NCBI GenBank assembly: GCA_030157785.1
Contig: JAOAUC010000027.1
Span: 62,001-126,000 of the forward strand
Reading direction: 5' to 3'
DNA: 64,000 nt
From: Zoogloea oleivorans
Lineage (GTDB): Bacteria; Pseudomonadota; Gammaproteobacteria; Burkholderiales; Rhodocyclaceae
Below the pieces are notes generated by a model, which saw only the letters and a list, made by a program, of their open reading frames with translations, was not told where the DNA came from and did not search any database. Each line of letters opens with the position of its first letter. Within the stretch, counting starts at the first letter, position 1. The translations under genes were made by a program, and so were the position numbers. Positions 16,671 through 26,891 of this stretch are shown piece after piece.

Positions 16671-19049
16671 TCAGGCCCTCAGCTTCGCGTCGAGGTTTTC
16701 CTCGGCGTGGCGAGTCAGGGCAGCCATCGCGGCATCCACTTCAGCATCCTCCAGAGTTCGCTGAGTTTCTTGCATAACTACGCGGAAAGCAAGGCTTTTC
16801 CGGTTCGGCTCGATACCTTTGCCCTGGTACTGATCGAACAATTCGATGCGCTGGACAATCGCCGGAGCAACGTCCAGGAGGCCCTTCAGAAGCACGCCTG
16901 CCGCAGCCCCCTGATCGACCACCAGAGCCAGGTCACGAGTCACAGCCGGGAAGCGCGAAACCTCGCGATAAGCCGGCGTCACCGTGTCCAGCAGAGCCTC
17001 GAGTTCGATCTCGAAGACTACCGGTGCCGTGCCCAGCTCGTAACGCTGCACCCACACCGGATGCAGCTCGCCGATGAAGCCGATGGCACGACCATCCAGC
17101 AGCACACGGGCCGAACGTCCCGGATGCAGGGCCGGATGGGCAGCGCGCTCGAACTCGGCAACACGCGGGAAGAGCAAGGCTTCCAGATCGGCCTTCACGT
17201 CGAAAAAGTCGACATTGCGGCTCGCCTCGGCCCACTGCTCCGGACGGGCAAAGCCCGCCGCCAGTGCTGCGATGCGCACAGGCTGATGAAAACCGTCCAC
17301 CGGCTTGCCGGCGGGGTCACGAGCGAAGCAGCGACCAATCTCGAAGACGCGGACACGGTTGGTCTGACGCTTGCGATTGGTCACCACGTTTGCCACCAGC
17401 CCGCCAATCAGACTGGAGCGCATCACGCTCATCTGGCTGGCAATGGGATTGGCCAGACGCACCGGATCCAGGTTGCCGCAGAAGTCCTTCTCCCACGCCT
17501 CTTCGACAAAGGCGAAGTTGATCACTTCCTGGTATTCACGGCCAGCCACCAGGCGACGAATGAACATCGTGTCGCGCTTGTCCTCCGGGCGCGGCAGCAT
17601 GCTGATCTGGCCACGTGGTGCGACGCTTGGAATGTTGTCGTAACCGTGGAGGCGGGCGATCTCTTCGATGAGGTCTTCCTCGATTTCCAGGTCGAACCGG
17701 TAGGACGGCGGCGTCACGACAAAATCTTCCCCGTCACGGGCGACGGACAGATTCAGGCGTTCGAACATTTCGGCGACACAATCGGCGGTCAGGGCGATGC
17801 CCAGCACACGCCGCACGCGGGCGGCGCGCAGGCGAATCGGGGCACGTGCGGGCAGCTTGTCGGCGGCCAGCGCTTCCTGCACCGGGCCGGCTGAACCACC
17901 GCAAATGTCGAGAATCAGACGCGTGGCGCGCTCCATGGCCTGACCAGCCAAGGCGAAGTCCACACCCCGCTCGAAGCGGTAGGACGCATCCGACGAGAAA
18001 CCGTAGGCACGAGCCCGGCCGGCAATGGCATCGGGCGCAAAAAAGGCACTCTCGAGGAACAGATCGGTCGTGTCGAGCGTGATTCCGCTGTCCTCGCCGC
18101 CCATCACGCCAGCCAGGGCCAGTGCGCGGGTTTCATCGGCAATCAACAACGTATCGGCAGCCGGGGTAATGGTCTGGCCATTGAGGAGCAGCACCTGCTC
18201 GCCGGCGTTCGGCAGACGAACGTGGATGCTGCCATTCAGCTTGGCGTTGTCGAAGGCGTGAAGCGGCTGGCCGAGCTCCAGCATCACGTAGTTGGTTACG
18301 TCCACCAGAGCACTGATGGAGCGGATACCACTACGGGCCAGACGCTGCTTCATCCATTCGGGCGTCGGCGCCTTGGCGTCCACACCACGGATGATCCGTC
18401 CGCTATAGCGCGGACAAGCTTCCGGCGCGTCGAGAACGATCGCGCGCGCATCCGCATGGGTCGCTGCAACGGGCTCGCAAGCTGGCAGAGTCAGCGGACT
18501 GGCAGTCAGAGCGGCGACTTCACGGGCAATGCCGGTGAGACTCAGGCAGTCAGCGCGGTTCGGCGTCAGCTTGATGGTGAACAGCGTATCGTCGAGGGAC
18601 AGGTACTCGCGCACGTCCATGCCAATTGGCGCATCCTCCGCCAGCACCAGCAGGCCGCTGCTCTCGTCGGACGTACCGAGCTCCTTGGCAGAGCACAGCA
18701 TCCCGAAAGATTCGACACCACGCAGCTTGGCTGCCTTGATGCCGAAACCAGCCAGATCGGCGCCCACCAGGGCACACGGAATCTTGATGCCGGCAGCAGC
18801 ATTCGGCGCACCGCAGACGATCTGCAGCAGTTCGCCCAGCCCCGCGTCCACCTTGCAGACGCGCAGCTTGTCGGCGTTCGGATGCTTCTCCGCTTCAACG
18901 ATCTGTGCAACGACTACCTTGGAGAACACGGCGGCAACACCACCCTGCTCCTCCACTTCCAGTCCCGCCATGGTGAGCAAATGCCCCAGCGCGTCCGAAT
19001 CGAGGGCCGGACTGACGAAACTGCGCAACCAGAGTTCTGAGAATTGCAT
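16671..19049 (-). CDS. pheT: phenylalanyl-tRNA synthetase beta subunit
   Basis: 792 aa, the usual length. It contains the EMAP/tRNA-binding domain (VVVAQIVEAEKHPNADKLRV), the B3/B4 editing domain, B5 and a C-terminal anticodon-binding ferredoxin domain. It forms the alpha2-beta2 synthetase with PheS, 3 bp upstream, and is followed 6 bp later by ihfA, so the three are co-transcribed. Confidence 0.98.
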   Translation of the reverse strand: MQFSELWLRSFVSPALDSDALGHLLTMAGLEVEEQGGVAAVFSKVVVAQIVEAEKHPNADKLRVCKVDAGLGELLQIVCGAPNAAAGIKIPCALVGADLAGFGIKAAKLRGVESFGMLCSAKELGTSDESSGLLVLAEDAPIGMDVREYLSLDDTLFTIKLTPNRADCLSLTGIAREVAALTASPLTLPACEPVAATHADARAIVLDAPEACPRYSGRIIRGVDAKAPTPEWMKQRLARSGIRSISALVDVTNYVMLELGQPLHAFDNAKLNGSIHVRLPNAGEQVLLLNGQTITPAADTLLIADETRALALAGVMGGEDSGITLDTTDLFLESAFFAPDAIAGRARAYGFSSDASYRFERGVDFALAGQAMERATRLILDICGGSAGPVQEALAADKLPARAPIRLRAARVRRVLGIALTADCVAEMFERLNLSVARDGEDFVVTPPSYRFDLEIEEDLIEEIARLHGYDNIPSVAPRGQISMLPRPEDKRDTMFIRRLVAGREYQEVINFAFVEEAWEKDFCGNLDPVRLANPIASQMSVMRSSLIGGLVANVVTNRKRQTNRVRVFEIGRCFARDPAGKPVDGFHQPVRIAALAAGFARPEQWAEASRNVDFFDVKADLEALLFPRVAEFERAAHPALHPGRSARVLLDGRAIGFIGELHPVWVQRYELGTAPVVFEIELEALLDTVTPAYREVSRFPAVTRDLALVVDQGAAAGVLLKGLLDVAPAIVQRIELFDQYQGKGIEPNRKSLAFRVVMQETQRTLEDAEVDAAMAALTRHAEENLDAKLRA

Positions 19050-19052
19050 GGC

Positions 19053-20105
<1,053 letters not shown>

Positions 20106-20111
20106 TCAGGA

Positions 20112-20141
20112 CAAAAAAAAGGAGGCCAGGCCTCCTTTTTT
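20112..20141 (-). terminator. intrinsic terminator/attenuator between rplT and pheS
   Basis: On the minus strand the stem GGAGGC-CUG-GCCUCC is followed by eight U residues, and the A/T flanks can extend the stem. It starts about 15 nt after the rplT stop and ends about 25 nt before the pheS start. In enterics the same position carries the pheM attenuator, but there is no room here for a leader peptide. It may tune the ratio of ribosomal protein to synthetase mRNA. Confidence 0.75.
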
Positions 20142-20155
20142 CGAGCGGCGTACGA

Positions 20156-20515
20156 TTACGCAGCGAGTTTGGCCTTGGCTTGTTCGGCGAGCGCCGCGAA
20201 AGCGGGCTTGTCGAACACGGCCAGATCGGCCAGAACCTTGCGGTCCACTTCGATGGAAGCCTTCTTCAGGCCGTTCATGAAGCGGCTGTAGGTCAGACCG
20301 ACTTCACGTGCAGCGGCGTTGATACGGGCGATCCACAGGGCACGGAACTGACGCTTGCGTTGACGACGGTCACGGTAGGCATATTGCCCGGCCTTCATCA
20401 CCGCCTGCTTGGCGATCCGATATACGTTCTTGCGACGACCACGATAGCCCTTGGCTTGATCGAGGACTTTTTTGTGACGTGCACGTGCGGTTACACCGCG
20501 CTTAACTCTGGGCAT
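20156..20515 (-). CDS. rplT: 50S ribosomal protein L20
   Basis: 119 aa, basic and full length ([20 protein letters not shown]). It is an early 23S-binding assembly protein and in many bacteria also a translational repressor of its own operon. It follows rpmI by 13 bp. Confidence 0.98.
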   Translation of the reverse strand: MPRVKRGVTARARHKKVLDQAKGYRGRRKNVYRIAKQAVMKAGQYAYRDRRQRKRQFRALWIARINAAAREVGLTYSRFMNGLKKASIEVDRKVLADLAVFDKPAFAALAEQAKAKLAA

Positions 20516-20528
20516 TGCGTTCTCCTAA

Positions 20529-20726
20529 TCAGGCGTAAGGCATCATGGCGCGGATGGACTTTTCGTCCGCAGCGTGAACGGCAGTCATGCCGCGCAGCTG
20601 GCGCTTGCTCTTGGTCGTCTTCTTGGTCAGGATGTGGCGCTTGAACGCCTGCGAACGCTTGATGCTACCGCTCGAGCGGATTTTGAACCGCTTGGCGGCC
20701 CCGCTCTTCGTCTTCATCTTGGGCAT
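20529..20726 (-). CDS. rpmI: 50S ribosomal protein L35
   Basis: 65 aa, highly basic ([20 protein letters not shown]). Standard infC-rpmI-rplT order. The 132-bp gap to infC carries a hairpin that may be part of the L20 control region. Confidence 0.98.
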   Translation of the reverse strand: MPKMKTKSGAAKRFKIRSSGSIKRSQAFKRHILTKKTTKSKRQLRGMTAVHAADEKSIRAMMPYA

Positions 20727-20806
20727 GAAGTACTCCAGCTTATGACATGGCCCCGGGTGGCTTCCGACTTCCGGAAACGCTTCAACAACCCGTCACCACT
20801 TGTTTC

Positions 20807-20828
20807 CGGCGGGCTATGCTGCCCGCCG
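20807..20828 (-). promoter_or_regulatory. hairpin in infC-rpmI leader
   Basis: A perfect 8-bp stem (cggcgggc / gcccgccg, 6-nt loop) lies in the infC-rpmI spacer, about 80 nt before the rpmI start. No U tract follows on the minus strand, so it is not a classical terminator. The position fits an L20-type autoregulatory leader, but the specific pseudoknot was not traced. Confidence 0.35.
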
Positions 20829-20858
20829 TATTCCAGTGCCTTGCGACACCGGGAATTC

Positions 20859-21380
20859 CTAGTGCTTCTTTTTCGGCGCGATGACCATGATCATCTGGCG
20901 CCCTTCCATCTTGGGCATCTGCTCGACCTGGCCGATTTCTTCGAGGTCAGCCTTGACCCGTTCGAGCTGGCGCATGCCGAATTCCTGGTGAGCCATTTCA
21001 CGACCGCGAAAACGCAGCGTCACTTTGGCCTTGTCACCCTCGGTCAGGAACTTGATGAGGTTGCGCAACTTGATCTGGTAGTCGTTCTCGTCGGTACCCG
21101 GACGAAGTTTGACTTCCTTGACCTGAATCTGCTTCTGCTTTTGCTTAGCTTCATGAGCCCGCTTGGCTTCTTCGTACTTGTATTTGCCGAAGTCCATCAA
21201 GCGACAAACTGGCGGCTTCGCCATCGGCGCGATCTCTACCAGATCGCAACCGGCTTCTTCAGCCGCTTCCAGTGCAGCACGCAGAGTAACGATGCCAATT
21301 TGCTCACCGTCCTCCCCCGTCAAACGCACTTCCGGCACACTGATTTCGCCGTTGATGCGCAGTTTTTTATCCTGAGCGAT
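20859..21380 (-). CDS. infC: translation initiation factor IF-3, AUC start
   Basis: 173 aa when read from the rare start codon ATC at 21378-21380. That start gives [20 protein letters not shown], matching the IF-3 N-terminus, and is preceded by GGAG with 9-nt spacing. Starting at a later GTG (21338) would remove the first 14 residues. IF-3 keeps the 30S subunit free and rejects non-AUG starts, so use of AUC is the family's classic autoregulation. It is 29 bp downstream of thrS. Confidence 0.95.
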   Translation of the reverse strand: MAQDKKLRINGEISVPEVRLTGEDGEQIGIVTLRAALEAAEEAGCDLVEIAPMAKPPVCRLMDFGKYKYEEAKRAHEAKQKQKQIQVKEVKLRPGTDENDYQIKLRNLIKFLTEGDKAKVTLRFRGREMAHQEFGMRQLERVKADLEEIGQVEQMPKMEGRQMIMVIAPKKKH

Positions 21381-21409
21381 GGTTCAATTCTCCAAGAAAG
21401 CAAAAAATA

Positions 21410-23326
21410 TCAGGCCGTGCCGGCAAACGCAGAAACTTCTGCCTGCCAACGCTCGACAACACTATCGAGGGACATTTGACCGAGGTCTTGATTACCCCGG
21501 GCGCGCACGGCCACTACATTTGCCGCCTTTTCCTTGTCACCAATAACGAGCAGGTAAGGCAGCTTACGTACGCTATGTTCGCGTATTTTATAAGTAATTT
21601 TCTCGTTACGCAAATCGGCCTCGACACGGAAACCACGCGCGCGCAGGTTCTTGACCACTTCGGCCACGTAATCGGCCTGCGCATCGGAAATATTCATCAC
21701 CACGGCCTGCACCGGAGCAAGCCACAGGGGCAGCGCGCCGGCATGGTTTTCGATCAGAATGCCGATAAAACGCTCCAGCGAACCCAGGATCGCGCGGTGC
21801 AGCATGACCGGGGTATGGCGCGCGTTGTCTTCGCCCACGTACTCCGCGCCGAGGCGCTCCGGCATCGAGGGGTCGACCTGAATCGTGCCGCACTGCCACG
21901 ACCGGCCAATCGCGTCGCGAATATGAAACTCGATCTTCGGACCATAGAAAGCGCCCTCCCCCGGCAACTCCTCCCAGGCCAGGCCGCTGGCGCGAAGACC
22001 TGAGCGCAAGGCATTTTCTGACTTGTCCCAGGCCTCATCGGACCCCACCCGGCTATCCGGGCGCAGAGCCAGCTTGACAGCTACATCAGTGAAGCCGAAA
22101 TCGGCATACACCTTGCGCACCAATGCATTGAAAGCGGTGACCTCGGCCTCGATCTGATCTTCGGTACAGAAAATGTGACCATCGTCCTGGGTAAAGCCGC
22201 GCACGCGCATGATGCCGTGCAGCGCACCGGAGGGCTCATTGCGGTGACAGGAGCCGAACTCGCCGTACCGCAGGGGCAGCTCACGATAGGAGCGCAAGCC
22301 TTCGTTGTAGATCTGGATGTGGCCCGGGCAATTCATGGGCTTCACCGCATAGTCCCGATTCTCGGACTGGGTGACGAACATGTTGGCCTTGTAATGCTCC
22401 CAATGGCCGGAGCGTTCCCACAGGCTGCTATCTAGAATCTGCGGGCAGCGCACTTCCTGATAGCCATTGTCGCGATAAACCCTGCGCATGTACTGCTCGA
22501 CTTCCTGCCACACAGTCCAGCCATTCGGGTGCCAGAACACCAGACCGGGCGCCTCTTCCTGAAGATGAAAGAGATCCAGCTGCTTGCCGAGCTTGCGGTG
22601 ATCACGCTTCTCGGCCTCTTCCAGCATGTGCAGATAGGCTTCCTGATCTTCCTTCTTCACCCACGCAGTGCCGTAGATACGCTGCAGCATTTCGTTCTTC
22701 GAGTCGCCGCGCCAATAGGCGCCGGCCACCTTCATCAACTTGAAAACTTTCAGCTTGGCAGTGGTCGGCACGTGAGGACCACGACACAGGTCGACGAAAT
22801 CACCCTCGCGATACAGCGACACATCCTGATCCTGCGGGATCGAGGCAATGATCTCGGCTTTGTAGTTCTCGCCGATGGACTTGAAGTAGGCGACAGCCTC
22901 ATCCCGCGGCAGCACGCTGCGCTCAACCGGAATGTCACGCTTGGCGAGCTCCGCCATGCGCACTTCAATCTTCGCCAGATCCTCCGGCGTAAACGGGCGT
23001 TTGTACGAGAAATCGTAGAAGAAGCCGTTCTCGATCACCGGGCCAATGGTCACCTGCGCATCGGGAAACAGCTCCTTGACCGCATGGGCGAGCAAGTGGG
23101 CCGTGGAGTGACGGATGACCTCGAGCCCCTCCGGATCCTTGTCGGTGACGATGGCGAGTGCAGCGTCGGCATCAATCAGATAGGAGGTATCAACGAGCCT
23201 GCCTTCAACCTTGCCAGCAAGGGCAGCGCGGGCCAGGCCAGCACCAATGGATGCGGCAACCTGGGCAATCGTCACCGACTGCTCGAAGCTGCGGACAGAA
23301 CCGTCAGGCAAAGTGATATTGGGCAT
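21410..23326 (-). CDS. thrS: threonyl-tRNA synthetase
   Basis: 638 aa with TGS ([16 protein letters not shown]), the HxxxH editing domain ([20 protein letters not shown]), class II core and C-terminal anticodon-binding domain. Catalytic zinc ligands are in MNCPGH and the later His residues. It heads the thrS-infC-rpmI-rplT-pheST run. The 34 bp before the start are too short for a full promoter downstream of the hairpin at 23361-23390, so initiation is probably further upstream. Confidence 0.98.
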   Translation of the reverse strand: MPNITLPDGSVRSFEQSVTIAQVAASIGAGLARAALAGKVEGRLVDTSYLIDADAALAIVTDKDPEGLEVIRHSTAHLLAHAVKELFPDAQVTIGPVIENGFFYDFSYKRPFTPEDLAKIEVRMAELAKRDIPVERSVLPRDEAVAYFKSIGENYKAEIIASIPQDQDVSLYREGDFVDLCRGPHVPTTAKLKVFKLMKVAGAYWRGDSKNEMLQRIYGTAWVKKEDQEAYLHMLEEAEKRDHRKLGKQLDLFHLQEEAPGLVFWHPNGWTVWQEVEQYMRRVYRDNGYQEVRCPQILDSSLWERSGHWEHYKANMFVTQSENRDYAVKPMNCPGHIQIYNEGLRSYRELPLRYGEFGSCHRNEPSGALHGIMRVRGFTQDDGHIFCTEDQIEAEVTAFNALVRKVYADFGFTDVAVKLALRPDSRVGSDEAWDKSENALRSGLRASGLAWEELPGEGAFYGPKIEFHIRDAIGRSWQCGTIQVDPSMPERLGAEYVGEDNARHTPVMLHRAILGSLERFIGILIENHAGALPLWLAPVQAVVMNISDAQADYVAEVVKNLRARGFRVEADLRNEKITYKIREHSVRKLPYLLVIGDKEKAANVVAVRARGNQDLGQMSLDSVVERWQAEVSAFAGTA

Positions 23327-23360
23327 GAGGACTCGCTCGGGGAAGGGAAAAATTTGGGCA

Positions 23361-23390
23361 AAAAAAAAGTGCGGCAGAGCCGCACTTTTT
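23361..23390 (-). terminator. intrinsic terminator / possible attenuator upstream of thrS
   Basis: On the minus strand the stem GUGCGGC-UCU-GCCGCAC is flanked by A and U runs, with nine T residues after it. It lies 34 bp before the thrS ATG and downstream of tRNA-Val. It may end the tRNA transcript, but its closeness to thrS also fits attenuation in the thrS leader. Confidence 0.75.
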
Positions 23391-23429
23391 CCTCTACCGA
23401 AAAACGCCTTGCAACAGAACAGATGCTAC

Positions 23430-23459
23430 TTAATTCTGATTGCCGCAAGTTTCAAACAT
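23430..23459 (-). CDS. candidate 9-residue leader peptide upstream of thrS
   Basis: A short frame encodes MFETCGNQN and is preceded by GAGG with 8-nt spacing, 22 bp after the tRNA-Val 3' end. Its TGCGGCA codon stretch (23441-23447 on the minus strand) is complementary to the TGCCGCA in the 3' arm of the terminator at 23361-23390. Translation of this frame could therefore influence terminator folding. Only one Thr codon is present. Whether it is translated is unknown. Confidence 0.35.
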   Translation of the reverse strand: MFETCGNQN

Positions 23460-23480
23460 TGCGTTTTCCTCTTAGGTGTT

Positions 23481-23557
23481 TGGTAGGCGCGATTGGACTC
23501 GAACCAACGACCCCCACCATGTCAAGGTGGTGCTCTAACCAGCTGAGCTACGCGCCT
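23481..23557 (-). tRNA. tRNA-Val (anticodon GAC)
   Basis: 77 nt including an encoded CCA end. The 7-bp acceptor (AGGCGCG / CGCGCCT), the D arm (TAGCTCAGCTGGTTAGAGCA), the anticodon stem-loop CCACCTTGACATGGTGG with GAC at the centre, and the T arm with GTTCGAGTC are all readable on the minus strand. GAC reads GUC/GUU valine codons. Confidence 0.97.
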
Positions 23558-23615
23558 AAGAAGCCCACATTATAGAGGCGCCAACGAAGATGTCAAGGAC
23601 TATCTGCTTTTTCTT

Positions 23616-24422
23616 TCAAGACCCGGCATCAGGCCATGCCGCCAGGAAGCGCGTCCAATGGGGAGCTTCGATCCGGCCGAGGGATTCGCGCACAAAGGCG
23701 ATCTCGGCGTCGTACTGGGCCTTGTCCATAACGCCCCGCATGCACTGAAAACGCAGGAAGACCAGGTAGGTGTTCACCACGTCCGTTTCGCAGTAATCAC
23801 GGATATCGGCAATCTTGCCCTCGCAGTAGCCCTTCCATACCGCCGAACCGTCCATGCCCAGCTTGCCCGGAAAACCCATCAGCTTGGCCAGATCATCCAG
23901 CGGCGCGCTGGCCCGCGGCTGGTACATCGCCAGCAGATCCATCAGATCCAGGTGCCGGGTGTGGTAACGGCCGATGTAGTTGTTCCACTTGAAGTCACGG
24001 GAATCAAAATAGTCCCCGTCCCCCAGGTCCCAGTAGCGGGGAGCGCTCACGCCGTGCAGCATCCCCCTGTAATGGAGCACCGGCAGATCGAAGCCACCAC
24101 CATTCCAAGAGACGATTTGCGGAGTGAACTTCTCGATACCATCGAAGAAGCGCTGAATGAGTTCGCCCTCGGTACACTCGGGCTCCGACAGCGAAAAAAC
24201 CCTGAAATGGGTCGAATCGCGCAAGGCACAGGAAATCGTTACTACCTTTTGAAGATGATGAGGCAGGAAATCCGTACCGTTGGCGGCACGCCGCTGCTGG
24301 AAGGCAAACTCCGCAACCTCTTCGGCCGCCAGATCTTCCGGCAGATTGTGGAGGGCACGGATCCCCTTGATATCCGGAATCGTCTCGATATCAAAAACAA
24401 GAGTGGTCGCCATCTTTGCCAT
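23616..24422 (-). CDS. predicted 3'-5' exonuclease, PolB-like DEDDy family
   Basis: 268 aa. The start ATG at 24420-24422 overlaps the cysM stop as TGATG, so the two are coupled. Exonuclease marks are FDIETIPD (motif I), VSWNGGGFDLPVLHYR (motif II) and DYCETDVVNTY (motif III, YxxxD), matching the stand-alone PolB-like exonuclease family PF10108. It probably acts on DNA 3' ends, but the substrate is unproven. Unlike the protein at 10617-11252, all its acidic ligands are kept. Confidence 0.88.
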   Translation of the reverse strand: MAKMATTLVFDIETIPDIKGIRALHNLPEDLAAEEVAEFAFQQRRAANGTDFLPHHLQKVVTISCALRDSTHFRVFSLSEPECTEGELIQRFFDGIEKFTPQIVSWNGGGFDLPVLHYRGMLHGVSAPRYWDLGDGDYFDSRDFKWNNYIGRYHTRHLDLMDLLAMYQPRASAPLDDLAKLMGFPGKLGMDGSAVWKGYCEGKIADIRDYCETDVVNTYLVFLRFQCMRGVMDKAQYDAEIAFVRESLGRIEAPHWTRFLAAWPDAGS

Positions 24423-25312
24423 CAAGCCGGAAAGACGCCGGTCGACAGGTAACGATCTCCCCGGTCGCAGACGATGGAGACGATCACCGCGTTTTCGACT
24501 TGCTCGGCAAGGCGCAGCGCGACATGCAGCGCGCCGCCAGACGAGATACCCGCAAAAATACCCTCCTCGCGCGCCAGCCGCCGGGTCATTTCCTCGGCAT
24601 CAGCCTGCGCCACGTATTCCAGTTGATCCACCTTGGACTTGTCGTAAATTCGCGGCAGATAGGCCTCGGGCCACTTGCGGATACCCGGGATCTGCGCGCC
24701 ATCGGTAGGCTGGCAGCCGATGATGCGAATGTCCGGATTTTTGGTCTTCAGGAAGGTCGACACACCCACGATGGTGCCCGTCGTACCCATGCTGCTGATG
24801 AAGTGAGTGATGGTCCCGCCGGTTTGCTCCCAGATCTCGGGGCCCGTACCAGCGATATGCGCCCGCGGGTTGTCCGGATTGGCGAACTGATCAAGGATGA
24901 TCCCGCGCCCCTCGTCGCGCATGCGCTCGGCCACGTCGCGGGCGAGCTCCATGCCGCCCTCCTTCGGAGTGAGCACCAGTTCGGCACCGAAGGCGCGCAT
25001 GGTCTGACGACGCTCGATACTCTGGTTCTCCGGCATCACGAGAATCATGCCGTAACCGCGGATGGCTGCAGCCATCGCCAGCGCGATACCTGTATTGCCG
25101 CTGGTCGCTTCGATGAGGGTCTGGCCGGGCCTGATGTCGCCCCGCGCTTCGGCCCCCAGGATCATCGACATCGCCGGGCGATCCTTCACCGAACCAGCCG
25201 GATTATTGCCCTCAAGCTTGGCCAGAATGACGTTGTTGCGCCCTGCCGTAATGCGCTTGAGCCGGACCAGCGGGGTCTGCCCCACATAATCTTCCAGAGT
25301 TTTGAATTCCAT
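24422..25312 (-). CDS. cysM: cysteine synthase B
   Basis: 296 aa from the ATG at 25310-25312 (MEFKTLEDYVGQTPLVRL). PLP Lys is in the NPAGSVKDRPA segment; the substrate loop EATSGNTGIALA is present. It joins O-acetylserine and sulfide or thiosulfate. Sequence features favour the CysM over the CysK branch, though this is not absolute. It is coupled to the downstream exonuclease gene. Confidence 0.93.
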   Translation of the reverse strand: MEFKTLEDYVGQTPLVRLKRITAGRNNVILAKLEGNNPAGSVKDRPAMSMILGAEARGDIRPGQTLIEATSGNTGIALAMAAAIRGYGMILVMPENQSIERRQTMRAFGAELVLTPKEGGMELARDVAERMRDEGRGIILDQFANPDNPRAHIAGTGPEIWEQTGGTITHFISSMGTTGTIVGVSTFLKTKNPDIRIIGCQPTDGAQIPGIRKWPEAYLPRIYDKSKVDQLEYVAQADAEEMTRRLAREEGIFAGISSGGALHVALRLAEQVENAVIVSIVCDRGDRYLSTGVFPA

Positions 25313-25425
25313 GATTTGATCCAATGGGATGTCGGGTTGAAGTGATCATACCGAATGCCGCTACAAGGCAAGCGAAGCAAACGGCGGGCCACCCCTCCAG
25401 CACGCCGGATATACCGGGCCGGGAT

Positions 25426-25454
25426 TGAAAAGGGGCTTCCAGCGGAAGCCCCTT
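25426..25454 (-). terminator. terminator after ugd
   Basis: On the minus strand the stem AAGGGGCTTCC-GCT-GGAAGCCCCTT is followed by a short TTTTC. It lies 28 bp after the ugd stop. Confidence 0.7.
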
Positions 25455-25481
25455 GGGAAAATTGTCGGATTTACTCCACGC

Positions 25482-26804
25482 TCAGGGCCGGCCGATGCTC
25501 AGGTAAGTCAGGCCAGCCTGGCGGGGCAACACTGGATCGAAAATGTTGCGGCCATCGAAAATCAGCGGGCTCTTGAGCTTTTCCTTGATCACGCCGAAGT
25601 CGGGGCTGCGAAACTCCTTCCACTCCGTCACGATCACCAGTGCATCAGCACCATCGAGCGCCGTCATCGGGCGATCGGCATAGCGCAGACGCTCGTCGTC
25701 ACCGAAAATACGGCGCGTTTCAGGCATCGCTACCGGATCGTAGGCTGTAACGGTGGCGCCGCGCCGGAACAGCTCGGCGATGATGACACGACTGGGCGCT
25801 TCACGCATGTCGTCGGTGTTCGGCTTGAAGGCCAGCCCCCACATCGCAAAATGCTTGCCGCTCAGGTCTTCTCCGAAGCATGCGACGATCTTGTCCACCA
25901 GGACCAGCTTCTGCGCATCGTTGGCATCTTCCACCGCATTAAGGACACGCAGGGCGTGCCCAGCATCGCTACCGGTCTTGATCAGCGCCTTTACATCCTT
26001 CGGAAAGCAGGAACCCCCATAGCCGCAGCCGGCATAGAGGAAGTGGTAGCCGATCCGCGGATCACTGCCGATCCCCTGCCGAACCAGCTCGATGTCAGCC
26101 CCCAGGGATTCGGCCAGAAGCGCCAGCTCGTTCATGAAGCTGATCCGCGTCGCCAGCATCGCGTTGGCGGCATACTTGGTCAGCTCGGCGCTGCGCAGAT
26201 CCATGATCAGAACCTTTTCATGGTTGCGCTGGAAGGGTGCATAGAGCGCCTTCATCAGGAAGATCGCCTGATCATCCTCGGCGCCCACAACAATCCGGTC
26301 AGGACGCATGAAGTCGTCGACTGCCGCACCCTCCTTCAGAAACTCGGGGTTGGACACCACGCTGTACGGGATCGCTTCGCCACGCGCATCAAGCTCGGCC
26401 TGCACAGCGGTCTTGACCTTGTCGGCGGTCCCGACCGGCACCGTGCTCTTGTCGACGATCACTTTGTAATCAGTCATGTGACGACCGATGGCCTTCGCCG
26501 CTGCGATGACGTATTGCAGATCGGCCGAGCCATCTTCGTCCGGCGGCGTTCCAACGGCGATGAACTGGATCGTGCCGAACTGAACGGCCTGCTGCACATC
26601 GGTCGTAAAGTGAAGACGTCCAGCCGCCACGTTGCGGGCAACCACTTGATCCAGACCCGGCTCATGAATGGGAATCCCCCCCTCCTTCAGAACCCTGATC
26701 TTCTCGGGATCCAGATCCAGGCAAAGCACGTCATTGCCCATCTCCGCCAGACAGGCCCCGGACACCAGCCCCACGTAACCCGTACCGACTACCGTAATTT
26801 TCAT
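25482..26804 (-). CDS. ugd: UDP-glucose 6-dehydrogenase
   Basis: 440 aa from the ATG at 26802-26804. Rossmann motif [16 protein letters not shown], the catalytic Cys in [13 protein letters not shown], and the Lys/Asn-bearing central domain are visible. It oxidises UDP-glucose to UDP-glucuronate for envelope or capsule sugars. No polysaccharide cluster is seen next to it. It ends with its own terminator. Confidence 0.96.
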   Translation of the reverse strand: MKITVVGTGYVGLVSGACLAEMGNDVLCLDLDPEKIRVLKEGGIPIHEPGLDQVVARNVAAGRLHFTTDVQQAVQFGTIQFIAVGTPPDEDGSADLQYVIAAAKAIGRHMTDYKVIVDKSTVPVGTADKVKTAVQAELDARGEAIPYSVVSNPEFLKEGAAVDDFMRPDRIVVGAEDDQAIFLMKALYAPFQRNHEKVLIMDLRSAELTKYAANAMLATRISFMNELALLAESLGADIELVRQGIGSDPRIGYHFLYAGCGYGGSCFPKDVKALIKTGSDAGHALRVLNAVEDANDAQKLVLVDKIVACFGEDLSGKHFAMWGLAFKPNTDDMREAPSRVIIAELFRRGATVTAYDPVAMPETRRIFGDDERLRYADRPMTALDGADALVIVTEWKEFRSPDFGVIKEKLKSPLIFDGRNIFDPVLPRQAGLTYLSIGRP

Positions 26805-26891
26805 GCTTTCGTTCCCAGGATGAATCCAGAAATTTTGCCGACAAACCAGCAAGCGACGTGACGGGCCAAGATTTACACCCCCGCGGCAAGA

